The position numbers and the translations under genes are program-made. Below the pieces are notes generated by a model. The model ran no database searches and was not told the origin of the DNA. It saw only the letters and a program-made list of their open reading frames with translations. Below are positions 22,308-33,349 of a DNA stretch of 64,000 nucleotides, in pieces (the first letter of the stretch is position 1; the number at the start of each line of letters is the position of its first letter). This stretch comes from Euryodendron excelsum (taxonomy: Eukaryota; Streptophyta; Magnoliopsida; Ericales; Pentaphylacaceae), in the NCBI GenBank assembly GCA_033060915.1, contig CM065389.1, positions 17,781,001 to 17,845,000 on the forward strand, in the 5' to 3' direction.

Positions 22308-23031
22308 ATGGCTGCACAACTTAGGAATATGCTTAGTACTCCCAGGGCCACCGCTGCATTTAAGATAAGGTATCAATTCTCTTCAAAAGTTGTTATCAAA
22401 TTGGTTGATCCTTACGATTTCTGTTTGTACGAGTCAAATAAGGGAATAACTTTCCCTCTGATAGCCATAGTAGAAGGTGACGTTAGATTCTATCTCTACC
22501 CATTTTTGCTTTAATTTCTTCGGTACCACTCTTTGTGTCCTGCCCAGTTAGCATCTAACATCTTTAGGATAGTGATGGGTATAGTAAAGCTTAATCGCTT
22601 TCTCAGGATAAAAATAGGCATCCACGAGTTTACGTACTGCTACATGCCCCAGTGAGAGTCAACAACGACTATAACAAGTACTATTTCTGTTCCAAACATA
22701 AGAATAGGGAGATCGTCCAAATCCTTCCTAATGCGGGCAAAGGGATAGACGATGTCATGGTGTGGATCTCGGGCCCCTAGGAATACGAGGATGTCCCCAA
22801 GGCTAAACGATCGTCCTTATGTTGCCCTCGAAAGCTCGGCGTCCTTGGTCCATACTTAGAATGTCTTAACATTTCTCCTAGTTATTGTTCTTACTTTATC
22901 TACCGATCTGACAATTATACTCCTTTTGTTTCCAGCTAAACATACCAAGCCCAAGAAACAGTACAAGCATTTCGGGGTCAACCTGCCACTACTTGAGAGA
23001 GTTTGGGCATATAAAGGAAAAGGCCCACGGT
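22308..23031 (+). pseudogene. antisense accessory gene of the Tat/Retand element, 5' part
   Basis: From ATG 22308 the frame gives MAAQLRNML, then VDPYDFCLYESNKGITFPLI and GDVRFYLYPFLL, a stop (22512-22514), and beyond it FRYHSLCPAQLASNIFRIVMG, KLNRFL and GIHEFTYCYMPQ. This resembles the conserved antisense ORF of Tat-lineage elements (pattern: Y...L...G..FPL...hPFi...L.....CPAQL.PN..R). A later part continues in another frame (YNKYYFCSKHKNR; DDVMVWISGP). An intron ends with GATCTGAC...TTTGTTTCCAG at 22935, and an exon follows (22936-23031), cut by the nested LTR at about 23031. Function of the family is unknown. This copy is dead: at least three stops and one frameshift. Confidence 0.65.
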
Positions 23032-24573
23032 AGCGCCCCGGTTTTTAACCAAGTCTTTTTGGCTCAGAAAAAAACACGGTACTCTATCATTAGAACTCAT
23101 CCTTTAAGAAGGACAAGTGTGACTAGGTTTGAACTTGAAATTGGTTTGATTTAAGAGCTTTTTAAAAAAGTTTGGTGTCGCTACCTAACTTGATTGAGGA
23201 GAGTTAGGTCACCTAAAACTAAGTATAATCCGAAAATTAGACTTAGGGTCTTTCAAAATCATTTTGAACTCCTAAGAAGGTTTTTAGAAAAAAGATTTTT
23301 AACATCCTTTTGAAAAATTTTAAAGCCTTTTTTGAAAATAACTCCATTTTGGTATTTTGAAAACAGAAATCTATGGTCCGGGAATTGGTTACGTGTAAGG
23401 AAGATATCCTAAGATCATCACCCTGGGCCCTTTCGGTACCTACATGTCTAATCACCCTTAATTCACTTACTTGAATAATTGATTACTATTATCCACTTAA
23501 TATCCACTTTAATATTTTGAAAATGGAGCTTGGCCATCACTTTTTGGATGAATGATGCATGATGCATATTTTTTAAAAATGTTTAAGGTTAGAAAGTTTT
23601 GAAAGGATTGGAAATGGAAGTCTTGAATTGATAGAGGTTTTTGAAAAGGGAACTTGGGTTAAATAAAGGCTATAACTGTATCATTTTAGGTTGTCTACGT
23701 ATCTCATTTGGCAAGAATAAGGTTATTCGTAGTTCGAGTAAAGGCCCAATGAAAAATAGGCACATTAAGGCCTTTGGAATGTTTAAAGATGCTTTGAGGT
23801 CTTTGGAAAGGTTGAAAGACACTTTGTGGTCTTTGAGAGAAAGGAACTTGAGAATTTTGATTTGAAATCGGATGTTGGAGTGTTTTTGGAATAAAACTTG
23901 AAATTTTTTTAAAGTGCTCTTGAAATGAGACTTTGAAGTGTTGTAAAATACTTTTGAACATAACTCAAGAGAGTTTTGACAGTTTTGAAAAATTGAAAAT
24001 TAGATTTGGACTCACAATAGCTCTTATGAACTCATCTTGAAATGATTTTTTGAAAAAGGGGCTAGAGAATTTCCTTAGGTTTTTATAACTTTAGGATTAT
24101 AGAACCCCACTTGATATATCGCCTCCCTTGATCAAGCTCACCCATGTAAGGCGTAATGTTACTTTGAGGATGTGACTTTTGAAAATCACCTTTGAAAGTA
24201 GCATTTAAAAACACTTAGGGTTTTGGAACCCTAATATGGACAACCTTGAATGTTGTACTTGATGTGTCACTTTCCTTAGAATTCCTTGACCATGAAGGGT
24301 TGCAGACTCTTTAGGGTTGTGAGTTTTTGAAAATAAATTTTGGGAAATAGTCTTTGAAAAATGTTATGTGTCTAGCCATTTTAGTTGAGACAAGTTTAAG
24401 AGAATTTCTTGGAGACATTTTTGAAGATAGAGTGTGGGGATATTTGAAAAGATTTTGGAGTTGATTTTTGAAATCTCAAGAGAGTATGGTGCTTTGAAAG
24501 TATTTTACGAAAATAATTTTTGAGTTGAAAGATTATTTGAAAAGGGGTCTTTGAGTTGGAGCCTTGAAGCATA
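23032..24573 (+). repeat. partial Ogre-like LTR fragment
   Basis: It starts TAGCGCCCCGGTTTTT and shares with the solo LTR at 37533-42511 the same succession of blocks: CGGTACTCTATC..TAGAACTCATCC, GTGTGACTAGGTTTGAA, GGTGTCGCTACCTAACTTGATT, AAACTAAGTATAATCCGAAAA, CGGTACCTACATGTC and GTTGTCTACGTATCTC...CGTAGTTCGAG. The remainder is a GA/T-rich run of TTTTGAAA words. It is diverged from the other copy and its 3' two thirds are missing. Confidence 0.75.
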
Positions 24574-24983
24574 TTAACCTAGGTTAGGTTGACCTAGGGT
24601 CAAGGTGACCTAGGGTTAACTAACTTAGGTTAGGTTAACCTAGGGTTAAGGTGACCTAAGGTTAACTAACTTAGGTTAGGTTAACCTATGGTTGAGGTGA
24701 CCTAGGGTTAACTAACTTAGGTTAGGTTAACCTAGGGTTAAGGTGACCTAAGGTTAACTAACTTAGGTTAGGTTAACCTATGGTTGAGGTGACCTAGGGT
24801 TAACTAACTTAGGTTAGGTTAACCTAGGGTTGAGGTGACCTAAGGTTAACTAACTAAGGTTAGGTTAACTTAGGGTTTGGTTGACCTAGGACTAACTAAC
24901 TAAGGTTAAGTTAACCTAAGGTTTGGTTGACTTAGGGTTAACTAACTAAAGTTAGGTCAACTTAGGGTTTGAACAACTAGGAT
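24574..24983. repeat. 46-base tandem array, about nine copies
   Basis: The unit reads TTAGGTTAGGTTAACCTAGG followed by GTTAAGGTGACCTAAGG and TTAACTAAC. Central copies alternate between two forms (GGGTTAAGGTGACCTAAGG and TGGTTGAGGTGACCTAGGG), so the higher-order unit is 92 bases. The last three copies are more diverged. It resembles but is not a plant telomere repeat (TTTAGGG). Confidence 0.9.
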
Positions 24984-24999
24984 CAAGTTAATTTATAGA

Positions 25000-25995
25000 G
25001 ATCATGTGCAATGGTGAATTTTTAAACAAGGACCCAGAGGGAGCCGCCTCAGAATATTTTTACCAACTAGCTAAACCTCTGCCATATCGAGTGGAGTTAA
25101 ATATCACCCTAGGAAGGATGATGACTTTAGTGTTAGGTTGGCTAGTTTGGCAAGGAAAGTAGACGCCATGGAATTTAAAAAAGTTAACGAAGTCAAATAT
25201 ATACAAAAAGAGGAAGTGTGTGGCATTTGTAAAATCATGGGACACGCGACACATGAGTGTCCAACAATTTTAGCTTTTAAAGAAGTGTTGCATGATTAAG
25301 CAAATGCTATGAACACTTACCAAAAACCATTTTCGTCTCTATATTCTGAAACATACAATCTGAGATAGAGGAATCATCCTAATTTCGGCTGGAGGAATGA
25401 AAATAATGCAATAGAATCACCTCTTCAAGGGCCTTCTAATTTTATTCCTTATACTCCCCCACATAAGAAGAGCCTTGAGGATACATTGCAACAATTCAGG
25501 CAAGAGCAAGCAACCATCAACAATCAAACCTCAGAGGCTATCAATGATATTAGAAGCACCCTCACTAAGTTGACCTCTTCTTTGAGCATTCAAGAAAAAG
25601 GTAAATTTCCTGCTCAACCATAGGCAAATCCACAAGCTTAATTTTGTGTGGATGATTCTTCATCCAATGATACTAAACTTAAGCATGTCAAGTCTATCAC
25701 TACCTTGAGAAATGAAAAGATTATTGATAAAAGCATACCTATGAAGGCCCAAAAGCCGGAGGATGTTTCAAAAATCATGAATAGTGATGAATTTGATGAG
25801 CCTAAGTCAAACCAAGAGGTAAGATGTCCTATTCCTGCACCATTCCCTCAAAGGTTAAAAAAGCTTCAAAAGTTGACCAATAATATTGAGATATTTGAGT
25901 TTTCCAAACCAGTGAAAATCAACATCCCCTTGTTGGATGCAATAAAACAAGTTCCTTCTTATGCTAAATTTTTTTATAGATTTGTGTACTGTTAA
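25000..25995 (+). pseudogene. Athila-like gag, C-terminal part
   Basis: The frame begins FLNKDPEGAASEYFYQLA, part of the conserved gag core. A zinc knuckle CGICKIMGHATHEC (CX2CX4HX4C complete) lies at about 25219-25260, followed by a Q/N-rich linker with TLQQFRQEQATINNQTSEA, and from 25648 a stretch with HVKSITTLRNEK, PAPFPQRLKK and NIPLLDAIKQVPSYAKF. Stops and a frame change (about 25155-25260 and 25621) break it. Confidence 0.75.
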
Positions 25996-26103
25996 GTGAA
26001 AGCTTAATGTACAAAAAGAAGATTTTTTTGACTAAACAAGTGAGTGCCATTATTCAACACAATACACTAATATAAAGATCCTGGTTGCCCTACCATTTCA
26101 TGT

Positions 26104-26685
26104 GTGATTATAAATTTTAAAATTAAACAGGCTTTGCTTGATCTTGAGGCTAGTGTTAACTTATTTTCATATTCTGTATATGAACAATTGGGTTTAGGTG
26201 AGCTTAAACCTACTAGCATTACACTTCAACTTGCAGATCATTCTATCAAAATGTCTAGGGGAGTAGTGGAGGATGTATTGGTTCAATTTAATAAGTTTTA
26301 CTTTCCAATTGACTTTGTTGTTTTGGATACACACCCTGTTATGAATGCACGCACTCAAATTCCTGTCATTTTAGGCCGTTCATTTCTTGCTACTTCTAAT
26401 GCTTTGATTAATTGTAGGTATAGTGTTATGAAACTTTCTTTTGGTAATATGGCGTTGGAATTAAATACTTTTAATATTTGCAAAGAACCAGGGGATGATA
26501 ATGAAGTTCATAAAGTGAACTTGATTGAAACACTTGTGCAGGATCAATTTAATGTTTCATATTTCTTTGATTCTTTGGAAGCATGCTTGGCTAATTCTTA
26601 TGACTTTGAGTTTGACAACAATTCTAATATTGCATATTTTTCCTCTTTGTTAAACTCTTCGCAAGTGTTAATGGTGAACGAATGA
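26104..26685 (+). pseudogene. Athila-like aspartic protease domain
   Basis: The frame is open for 193 residues. The active site is LLDLEASVN, where the family has DxGAS: the glycine is replaced by glutamate, which should inactivate it. PVILGRSFLATSNALINCR is the flap/C-terminal ILG motif. Downstream is the spacer MKLSFGNMALELN leading to RT. Confidence 0.75.
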
Positions 26686-26760
26686 AAGCCAAGATTTGAG
26701 GAGTTGCCACCCTGAGATATCAAGCCCTTATCATCAAGTGTTCAAACACCTAAGTTTGAG

Positions 26761-28294
26761 TTGAAGCCGATGTTGGTTGAACTCAATTATGCATTTTTAG
26801 GGCTAGAGAAGAACTTTCCAATAATAATCTCCTCTAAACTTGATGATTTGCAAGAAGGTAAGTTGCTAAAAATTTTGACAACGCATAAGGCTACCATAGG
26901 ATGGACCATTGCTGATATTAAGGGGATTAGTCCCTTGATTTATACCCATAGGATTTACCTGGACGATAATGCCAAGACATCTAGAGAGATGCAACGTAAG
27001 TTAAATCATAACATGAAAGAAGTAGTGAGGGTTGAAGTTCTTAAGCTATTGGATGTAGGGATCATTTACCCTATTTCATATAGTAAGAGAAAACAATGAG
27101 TTAGTCCCAACTAGAGTCATTACTACTTGGCTCATGTGCATTGACTATAGGAAACTAAACTCGGTGACTAGGAAAGATCACTTCCCTTGGCCTTTCATGG
27201 ACCAAATATTGGAAAGGGTAGCTGGATATGAATATTGTTGTTTCCTAAATGGGTAAATTGAAATTGCACTCGAAGATAAAGAAAATACCACTTTTACATG
27301 TCATTTTGGTACCTTTGCTTATCGAAGGATGCCATTTGAATTATGTAATGCACCAACCATGTTCCAAAGATGTAACTTTAGTCATTTTAGTGATATGGTA
27401 GAACATTTTCTTGAAATTGTTATAGATGACTTTTCTATTTTTGGTGATTCATTTGATGATTGTTTGTCTAACTTGCAAAAAGTCTTAATCAAGTGTGAAG
27501 AGAAGAATTTTATGCTCAATTGGGAGAAATGTCACTTCATGATCTCATATGGGATTGTGCTTGATCACATTATCTCATCCAAAGGAATAGAAGCAAATAA
27601 GGCTAAAATTGAATTAATATCCAATCTATCCACCCTTAAGACTATTAAGGATGTTAAATCATTCTTAGTACATACTAATTTTTATAAGAGCTTTATTAAG
27701 GACTTTAGTACTATATCTAGACCATTGTGTAACCTTTTGTCTAAGGACACTCTATTTGAATGGACTGAACCTTGCCAAAAGGCTTTTGTGAAGCTAAAAT
27801 GCATGCTTACTTCTGCCCATATTATACAGTTCTCCGATTGGAGTTTGCCTTTTGAATTAATGTGTGATGCAAATGACTATGCAGTTGGGGCTGTTTTGGG
27901 GTAGCGTAAAGATAGGAAACCTCATGTTATTTACTATGCAAATAAAACTTTAAATAGTGTACAAATGAATTATTTCACAACAGAAAAAGAGTTACATACA
28001 GTAGTATTTGCTTTGGATAAGTTTAGATCTTATTTGGTGGATTCTTCTGTTATTGTTTATTCTGATCATGTAGCCGTAAAATATCTTCTCACCAAAAAGG
28101 ATGCTAAGCCACAGTTGCTGAGATTGATCCTTCTCCTTCAAGAGTTCAATTTGATCATCAAGGACGAGAAAGGGGTGGAGAATGTGGTGGCAGACCATTT
28201 ATCTAGGCTCACACATAACTTTGATGATGATTTCATAATAGTAAAAGATACATTTCCTAATGAGCAGCTATTTCAAGTTTTTCAAATACCATAG
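26761..28294 (+). pseudogene. Athila-like reverse transcriptase and RNase H
   Basis: The primer-grip region HRIYLDDNAK, CIDYRKLNSVTRKDHFP and GTFAYRRMPFELCNAPTMFQ mark RT. The catalytic box is VIDDFSIFG. Between CCFLNG and IEIALEDKENTTF the usual YSGYNQ block is missing and a stop is present (about 27253-27258). RNase H follows with LMCDANDYAVGAVLG, a stop at 27903, then EKELHTVVFALDKFRSYL, YSDHVAVKYLL and NVVADHLSRL. The coding run is broken at least three times. Confidence 0.85.
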
Positions 28295-28359
28295 TATGCG
28301 GATATTGCTAACTATCTTGTCACAGATACAACTCCATCTCATTGGAGTAAGCAAGACAA

Positions 28360-29090
28360 AAGGAAATTCTTGGTTGAGGTATGTAAGTTTTATTAGGATG
28401 ACCCTTATTTTTTTACATATTGCCCAGACCAAATAATGAGGAGATGCATTTCCAATCATGAGATTTCAAGTGTCATATCTTTTTGCCATACTGAAGCTTG
28501 TGAAGGCCATTTTTCTTCAAGAAAAACTGTTGCAAAAATTCTGCAGTGTCAATTTTATTGGTCTACTCTTTTCAAGGACACCTATACCTTTTGTTTATCA
28601 AAGGTTGGGGGGTATAACTCGTAGAAATATGACATCTTTAAATCCCATCTTGGTTATTGAAATTTTTTATTGTCAGGGCATTGATTTCATGGGTCCTTTC
28701 TCTTCATCCTTTGGCTATCTTTACATCTTGGTTGCTATGGATTATGTCTCTAAGTGGGTTAAAGCTATTCCATGCCGAAACAATGATCACAAAACTATTT
28801 AAAAATTTTTAAAAGAAAATATCTTGCCTCAATTTGGAATACCAAAAGCCATTATAAGTGATGGGGGGTCTCATTTTTGTATTAAAACTTTTGGAATTTT
28901 AATGAGAAAATATTACATAGCACACAAAGTAGCTACTCCTTATCATCCACAAACAAGTGCACAAGTTGAACTAGCTAATAGGGAGATAAAACAAATTTTG
29001 AAAAAGACGGTAAATCCAGATCACAAAGATTGGTCTTTGAGAGTGATTGATACGCTTTGGGCCACTCCTATATGTTGTATAGTTTTTTTT
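28360..29090 (+). pseudogene. Athila-like integrase
   Basis: The HHCC region is degenerate (FCHTEACEGHFSSRKT, then SKVGG where CxxC is expected). The core keeps [31 protein letters not shown] and [16 protein letters not shown], so D, D and E are present. The C-terminal third ends abruptly after DTLWATPI, at about 29070. Stops occur at 28396 and 28801. Confidence 0.8.
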
Positions 29091-30934
29091 AGTTTGTTTT
29101 CTAATTTTGTTTTGTAGATTTTTAGTTACTTTTGAGGATTTTGTTCATCTTTGAAATAAACTCTACTCCTTTTCTTTCTATACCTTTTGTGCTTTCTTGT
29201 TCTATTTTTTACATTAAGGACAATGTTTGATTTAGGTTGGGAGGTGTAGGGTTGTTATCCAAGTTTTAACCAAAAAAAATTGAAAATTTTTTCTTCATTT
29301 GAAGTTGATGCATCATTTTTTTTCAACTATTCAATGCTTAGAATGAGGAGATATTTGACATATAACTTGAATGCTTTGATGAGCTGAGTGTTAGTCTCTT
29401 ATTCTATCCTAATGCTAAGATATTTCATGAATGTTTGAAGCTCAATCTTTTTGCACTTTCATAATAGCCACATAGATATGAAGTTTAGTTGAAGAGTGCA
29501 TGCGATTTGAATTCTTGAAGAACATAGTGGAGATTTTTTACCCTTGTGAGGTTTAAAGCCGTTCTTTTCTTTAGAGGGTTAAATACATGTACTCATTATG
29601 ATTAATTTCATTCAGCTTTGCTTTGTTGAATATTCTCATTATTCTTGTTTTGGTTGTTGCAAAGATTATGGTGTGATTGTCATGTTGTTAATTCCCTTTA
29701 ATTCATGGAAGTGGAGGAATCACAATATCTCGAGAGATGATTTTAGGCCATGTTTGAACATATTTGAGCCTTGAGCCTATTCTTTCATGTCATCTTTTCA
29801 CTAGAAGCCAAGTTGTGCTTTGATAATTAATTTTGTTTCTTAGCCCATTGCCTTTGTCCTACTCCAAATTAGGAGCTAAACTTACAATGATATGTTTTCA
29901 TCCTTGTTTTGAGAGATGAACGCTGTGAATGCCAAAGTTGAATTTGTTAATGAAGGAAAAGATTGTGGGCTAAGGAAGAGCTAGTTGGAAAAAAAAAATA
30001 AACAAAGAAGAGCTAGTTGAAACAAAGAAAAAAAAAGAGTGAAAAAAATGGGGAATAGCTTTAAGCTCTTGTGGAATTAAATATTTGAGGCCAATGGTTT
30101 ATGTTCTCGATTAACTACTCTCTTGATAATATTTGCGTCATCCTTGCCATTCATCATAAACATTTGTACTGAGACCAAGTTACAACCGAAAGAAAGTCAT
30201 ATTTGATCTTAGATGATGCGGTTTGGGTATGGAAGTGAATGAAGTGGGATGATAAGTATGGTTCTTATATTGTTTTCTCAGCAATAGCATTCTTTTCATG
30301 AGACTATGTTAAGTTCCTATTATTGTTGGATGCAGTTTTTTTATTATTTTTTATGGTGAGTTATATGTGAGATATTTTGTCTTGCACTCTTACACATTAT
30401 TTTTTTAGATTTTTATTTGTCGAGTGTAATTCTTGTGATATTTGAATTAAAGCTTACTTCTGATAGGGTTTGAGTTATTTGTGCATGGATACTGATTTTT
30501 ATATTTATGTTGGCTATTTATTCACATACAATGAGTTTTGAGCATGATTGAGATATTTTAGTACATGAGGGGTATTTGCAACTACTTTTCAGCTTAAAAT
30601 GGAAGTGTTTGTGTTTGTTGTTAAAAGTTTCTAACTTCTTTGTACTGGATGGAAGGAGCATGATATTCAATTCATATAAGTATATATTCGGTGAAGGAAA
30701 GAAAAAGAGTGTGATTGATGTTTGTAGGTATCATCACTGAAAACCCTCTTAAGACTATAACTCGTCCAGTAGGGATAACCTAGTTGTTTAAAGGCTTATT
30801 GCATATGCTAAATGCAATTAAGATTGCATGCAAAGTGGTATTTTTAGTTTTAGTTGTTATTTTTCTACTTTGATTGAAGGTGGGAAAAATCTCTCGAGTC
30901 TTTTTGATAGTTAGGGACTAACAATATGTTGGTT
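29091..30934 (+). other. 3' non-coding part of the Athila-like element
   Basis: About 1.8 kb of T-rich DNA without a reading frame of note lies between integrase and the polypurine tract. Athila-type elements often carry an envelope-like frame here; none is detectable in this copy. A motif GGACAATGTTTGATTTAGGT at 29219-29238 is common after pol in related elements. Confidence 0.6.
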
Positions 30935-30960
30935 GGGGGGGGTGGGGGGGGGGGGGGGGG
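30935..30960 (+). other. polypurine tract (G-run) of the Athila-like element
   Basis: Eight G, a T and seventeen G end directly before TGATAATAGC, the start of the 3' LTR. The position is right for the plus-strand primer site of reverse transcription, but the length suggests later G-run expansion. Confidence 0.6.
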
Positions 30961-32340
30961 TGATAATAGCTTAAAATTGCATTATGATATATACTTTAGC
31001 AAGTATTATTGCATTTCTTTTGGCATTTATTCTCTCATTTACACATGAATTTTTTAGTTCTTTTCACCATGGGTTCATACAAGTTTTCATGATTAAATTA
31101 GTGTTTTTATACAAAAGGCTCATTACTTGTATTTATTTTGATAGGAGACTCAAAGGAGAATAATTTGAAGAAAGTTGAGACCTTTATCTAGTATTAATTT
31201 AAGCTTTGGAGCCAAATTGAAGAAATTGTGAAGTTATAATGGAAGGTGTTAACACCTATTCAAAAGGGGTCGACATCTGGAGACAGTGCTCTAAAAAAAA
31301 TCATTACTGTTCAAAAGAGTTGACACTTTCATCTTTAGGGGTCGACACCTAGTGACAGTGCGCTCAAAAATATCATTATTGTTTAAAAGGGTCGACACTT
31401 TTAACTTCAGGCGTCGACACCCTTTTCACAGTAACAAATTTGGAGAAAAATCAGGAGATTAAAATTTGACGCGGTCTCAGTATTTTAGTCATAACTTTCA
31501 ACTCGGATATCAGATTAAGGTGATTCTTGTGATGTTGAAAGAAGACTTAAATCTCTACAACATTGATTTCACGAGAAATTTCACGAATCGAACTCTATCA
31601 TGGTCAAAAGTGAGCCGCAAGTTGACAAAAATATGGAAACCGCGAATTTGGCAATTATTCTTTCTTATTTGTAATAGGTTTCCTTTCTCTTCAAGACTTT
31701 TTGACTCTTAAGATATAAATAGAAGAGAGGGGGGCCTGAAATACAAATCTTTTTTTTTTCTTTTCTTCATCTATTTTCCATCTTCTAGGGTTTCTGTATT
31801 GTAATGGCTTGTTAAGCTCTTAGCTAAGATTAAGGTGAAACTTTTAATGGAGATATAATATTTAGTCTTTGATCCTTCAATGGTTTTCAATGCATAATCT
31901 CTTTAATTGATTGTTTTATATATTTAGAAGAGTTTTTATTTTGTAAAATCTCTTGATTCCTTGTTAACTCCTGGTACAATGAATGCTTGGAATTCCCTGT
32001 GAATCAAATAATTAGTTTTGCAAAGTTTTGATCAATCAATTATAAGATTAATCTTTTGATAGTATTTTTCATATAATCATTGCTTTATCTTCTGATTGAG
32101 TTTACTTCCTAATGATTCTCAATTGAGTTATAAAAAAAAGGATTAAGAATAAATATTATAGATCAATTAAAGGCGGAACCTCAATGCCTTAGCATTCATC
32201 TTATATAATTTTTAACCAACAAATGTTCATTGTCTCAACCTTATGCTCATTGCACGTGTTACTTGTTCACCAATCTCTGTGGTTCGACCATGGACTCCCG
32301 AGATATATTACTTCGTGACAGCCTGCATTTGTGTTTGCAT
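30961..32340 (+). repeat. 3' LTR of the Athila-like element
   Basis: It starts TGATAATAGC after the polypurine tract, contains a TATA box (31714-31721), a leader of pyrimidine/T-rich sequence, and near its end the motif CTCTGTGGTTCGACC with ATATTACTTCGTGACA, typical of the U5 end of this group. Repeated GGGGTCGACACCT words lie in U3 (31240-31430). The exact right end (about 32327-32340) is uncertain and no 5' LTR exists in the window for comparison. Confidence 0.7.
31714..31721 (+). promoter_or_regulatory. LTR TATA box of the Athila-like element
   Basis: TAAGATATAAATAGAAGAGAGG has a consensus TATAAATA followed by a purine-rich start region, about 750 bases into the LTR. Confidence 0.6.
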
Positions 32341-32361
32341 TCTTTTCATCGTAGCATTAAG

Positions 32362-33209
32362 ATGGTGTCTAAGATCGTGATCCAACCGACTAGCACATGT
32401 CCCATAACCACCCTTGATTCTGGTCTTGTCGATCCTTCTGTTGTGGTGGGGCCGGTTGATGGTGCAATCTTGAATTGGGATTAGGTGATGTTGGGGCAAG
32501 CGACTGAACCCAAGATCTTCATAGGAGCGGTACATAACAGTCTATTAGTGAGTGTGCCAATTTCATTAGATCCTTCCCCTATTTGATTTTTCATATCTGA
32601 TTCTAACCATGTTTCTGTGTTTCCAGGTTACTTTCCAAGCCTATCACGCTATGTCCCGCTTTGTAGCTATGGATAAGAAGCTTAAGGAGCTGAAATAACA
32701 GCACGGTGCTCTGAAGTTAGAGGTTTGGGATAACAAGAAAGTTGCGGTTGATGCAAAGCCAAGCTCAAGAAAAGCGAGGAGGCCATGGCCACTACCTTGG
32801 CTGAGCTGACACAAAGGAACCAGGAACTGTGTAAGGCTAAGGAGGAAATCATGAAGATGAAGGATGAGCTTCCATTTGTGAAGGAGGCGAGTTTTAAGGA
32901 AGGCTTCGAGAAGACTGGAGATGATTATACCCAGCAGATCCTTGGGATGACGAATGCGTTCTTCAAGGCGCACTGAAGGTCTCGTTGGCAGATCCACTCT
33001 GGAAGAGCATCCCCTGGCTGCTTCTTGATGAAACCATTCTTGAAGACACTGAGGTAAACCCCTTTAAGACTGAACAGGCCAGCACCAATGAAGTTGCTAG
33101 TGTCAATACTGCCCCTCCTGCTGCATAAACTGTTGAGATCACTAATGGTGCGACTGAAGTGGTCTTTGTCTCCTCCGATCTCCCTGCTGATCCAGCCCCT
33201 CAAATTTAG
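32362..33209 (+). pseudogene. antisense accessory gene of the Tat/Retand element, 3' part
   Basis: This continues the gene that begins at 22308, resuming after the nested insertions. The first block (MVSKIVIQPTSTCPI; VDPSVVVGPVDGAILNW) is followed by a clear intron end: branch-like CTGATTCTAAC, then GTTTCTGTGTTTCCAG|GTTACTTTCCAAG at 32626/32627. The exon encodes FQAYHAMSRFVAMDKKLKELK and then, after a stop and a frame change, a heptad-like charged stretch (LAELTQRNQELCKAKEEIMK) that should form a coiled coil. It ends with SLADPLWKSIPWLLLDE and a P/A-rich tail in a third frame. Stops and at least two frameshifts make this copy dead. Confidence 0.6.
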
Positions 33210-33349
33210 GGCACTTTACTTTCCTGTTTTGAACTCTTTTGTAATCTTTGGGAAACTTCATTGTAAAAATGCTTCTCTGAATTTAGATGATAAACTTCTT
33301 TTCTGCTTTATTATTGTTTGATTTACTGTTTTTTGTACTTGAGTACTTT

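Larger units (their letters stand above)
24990..32340 (+). mobile_element. Athila-like Ty3 element, 5'-truncated, nested in the Tat-like element
   Basis: On the plus strand: gag remainder, protease, RT, RNase H and integrase, a long non-coding 3' part, a polypurine tract and a 3' LTR. The protease (ALLDLEASVNLFSYSVY; LADHSIKMSRGVVEDVL) and RT/RNase H sequences are of the type found in Athila-related polyproteins. The 5' LTR and start of gag are missing; the 46-base array takes their place. All domains carry stops or deletions. Confidence 0.8.

Noticed and set aside
24574..24983. Interstitial telomere repeat
   Set aside because: The unit is 46 bases with mixed TTAGG/CCTAGG words; the plant heptamer TTTAGGG does not recur.
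29091..30934. Envelope-like frame of the Athila-like element
   Set aside because: No open frame or membrane-protein pattern was found in this interval.
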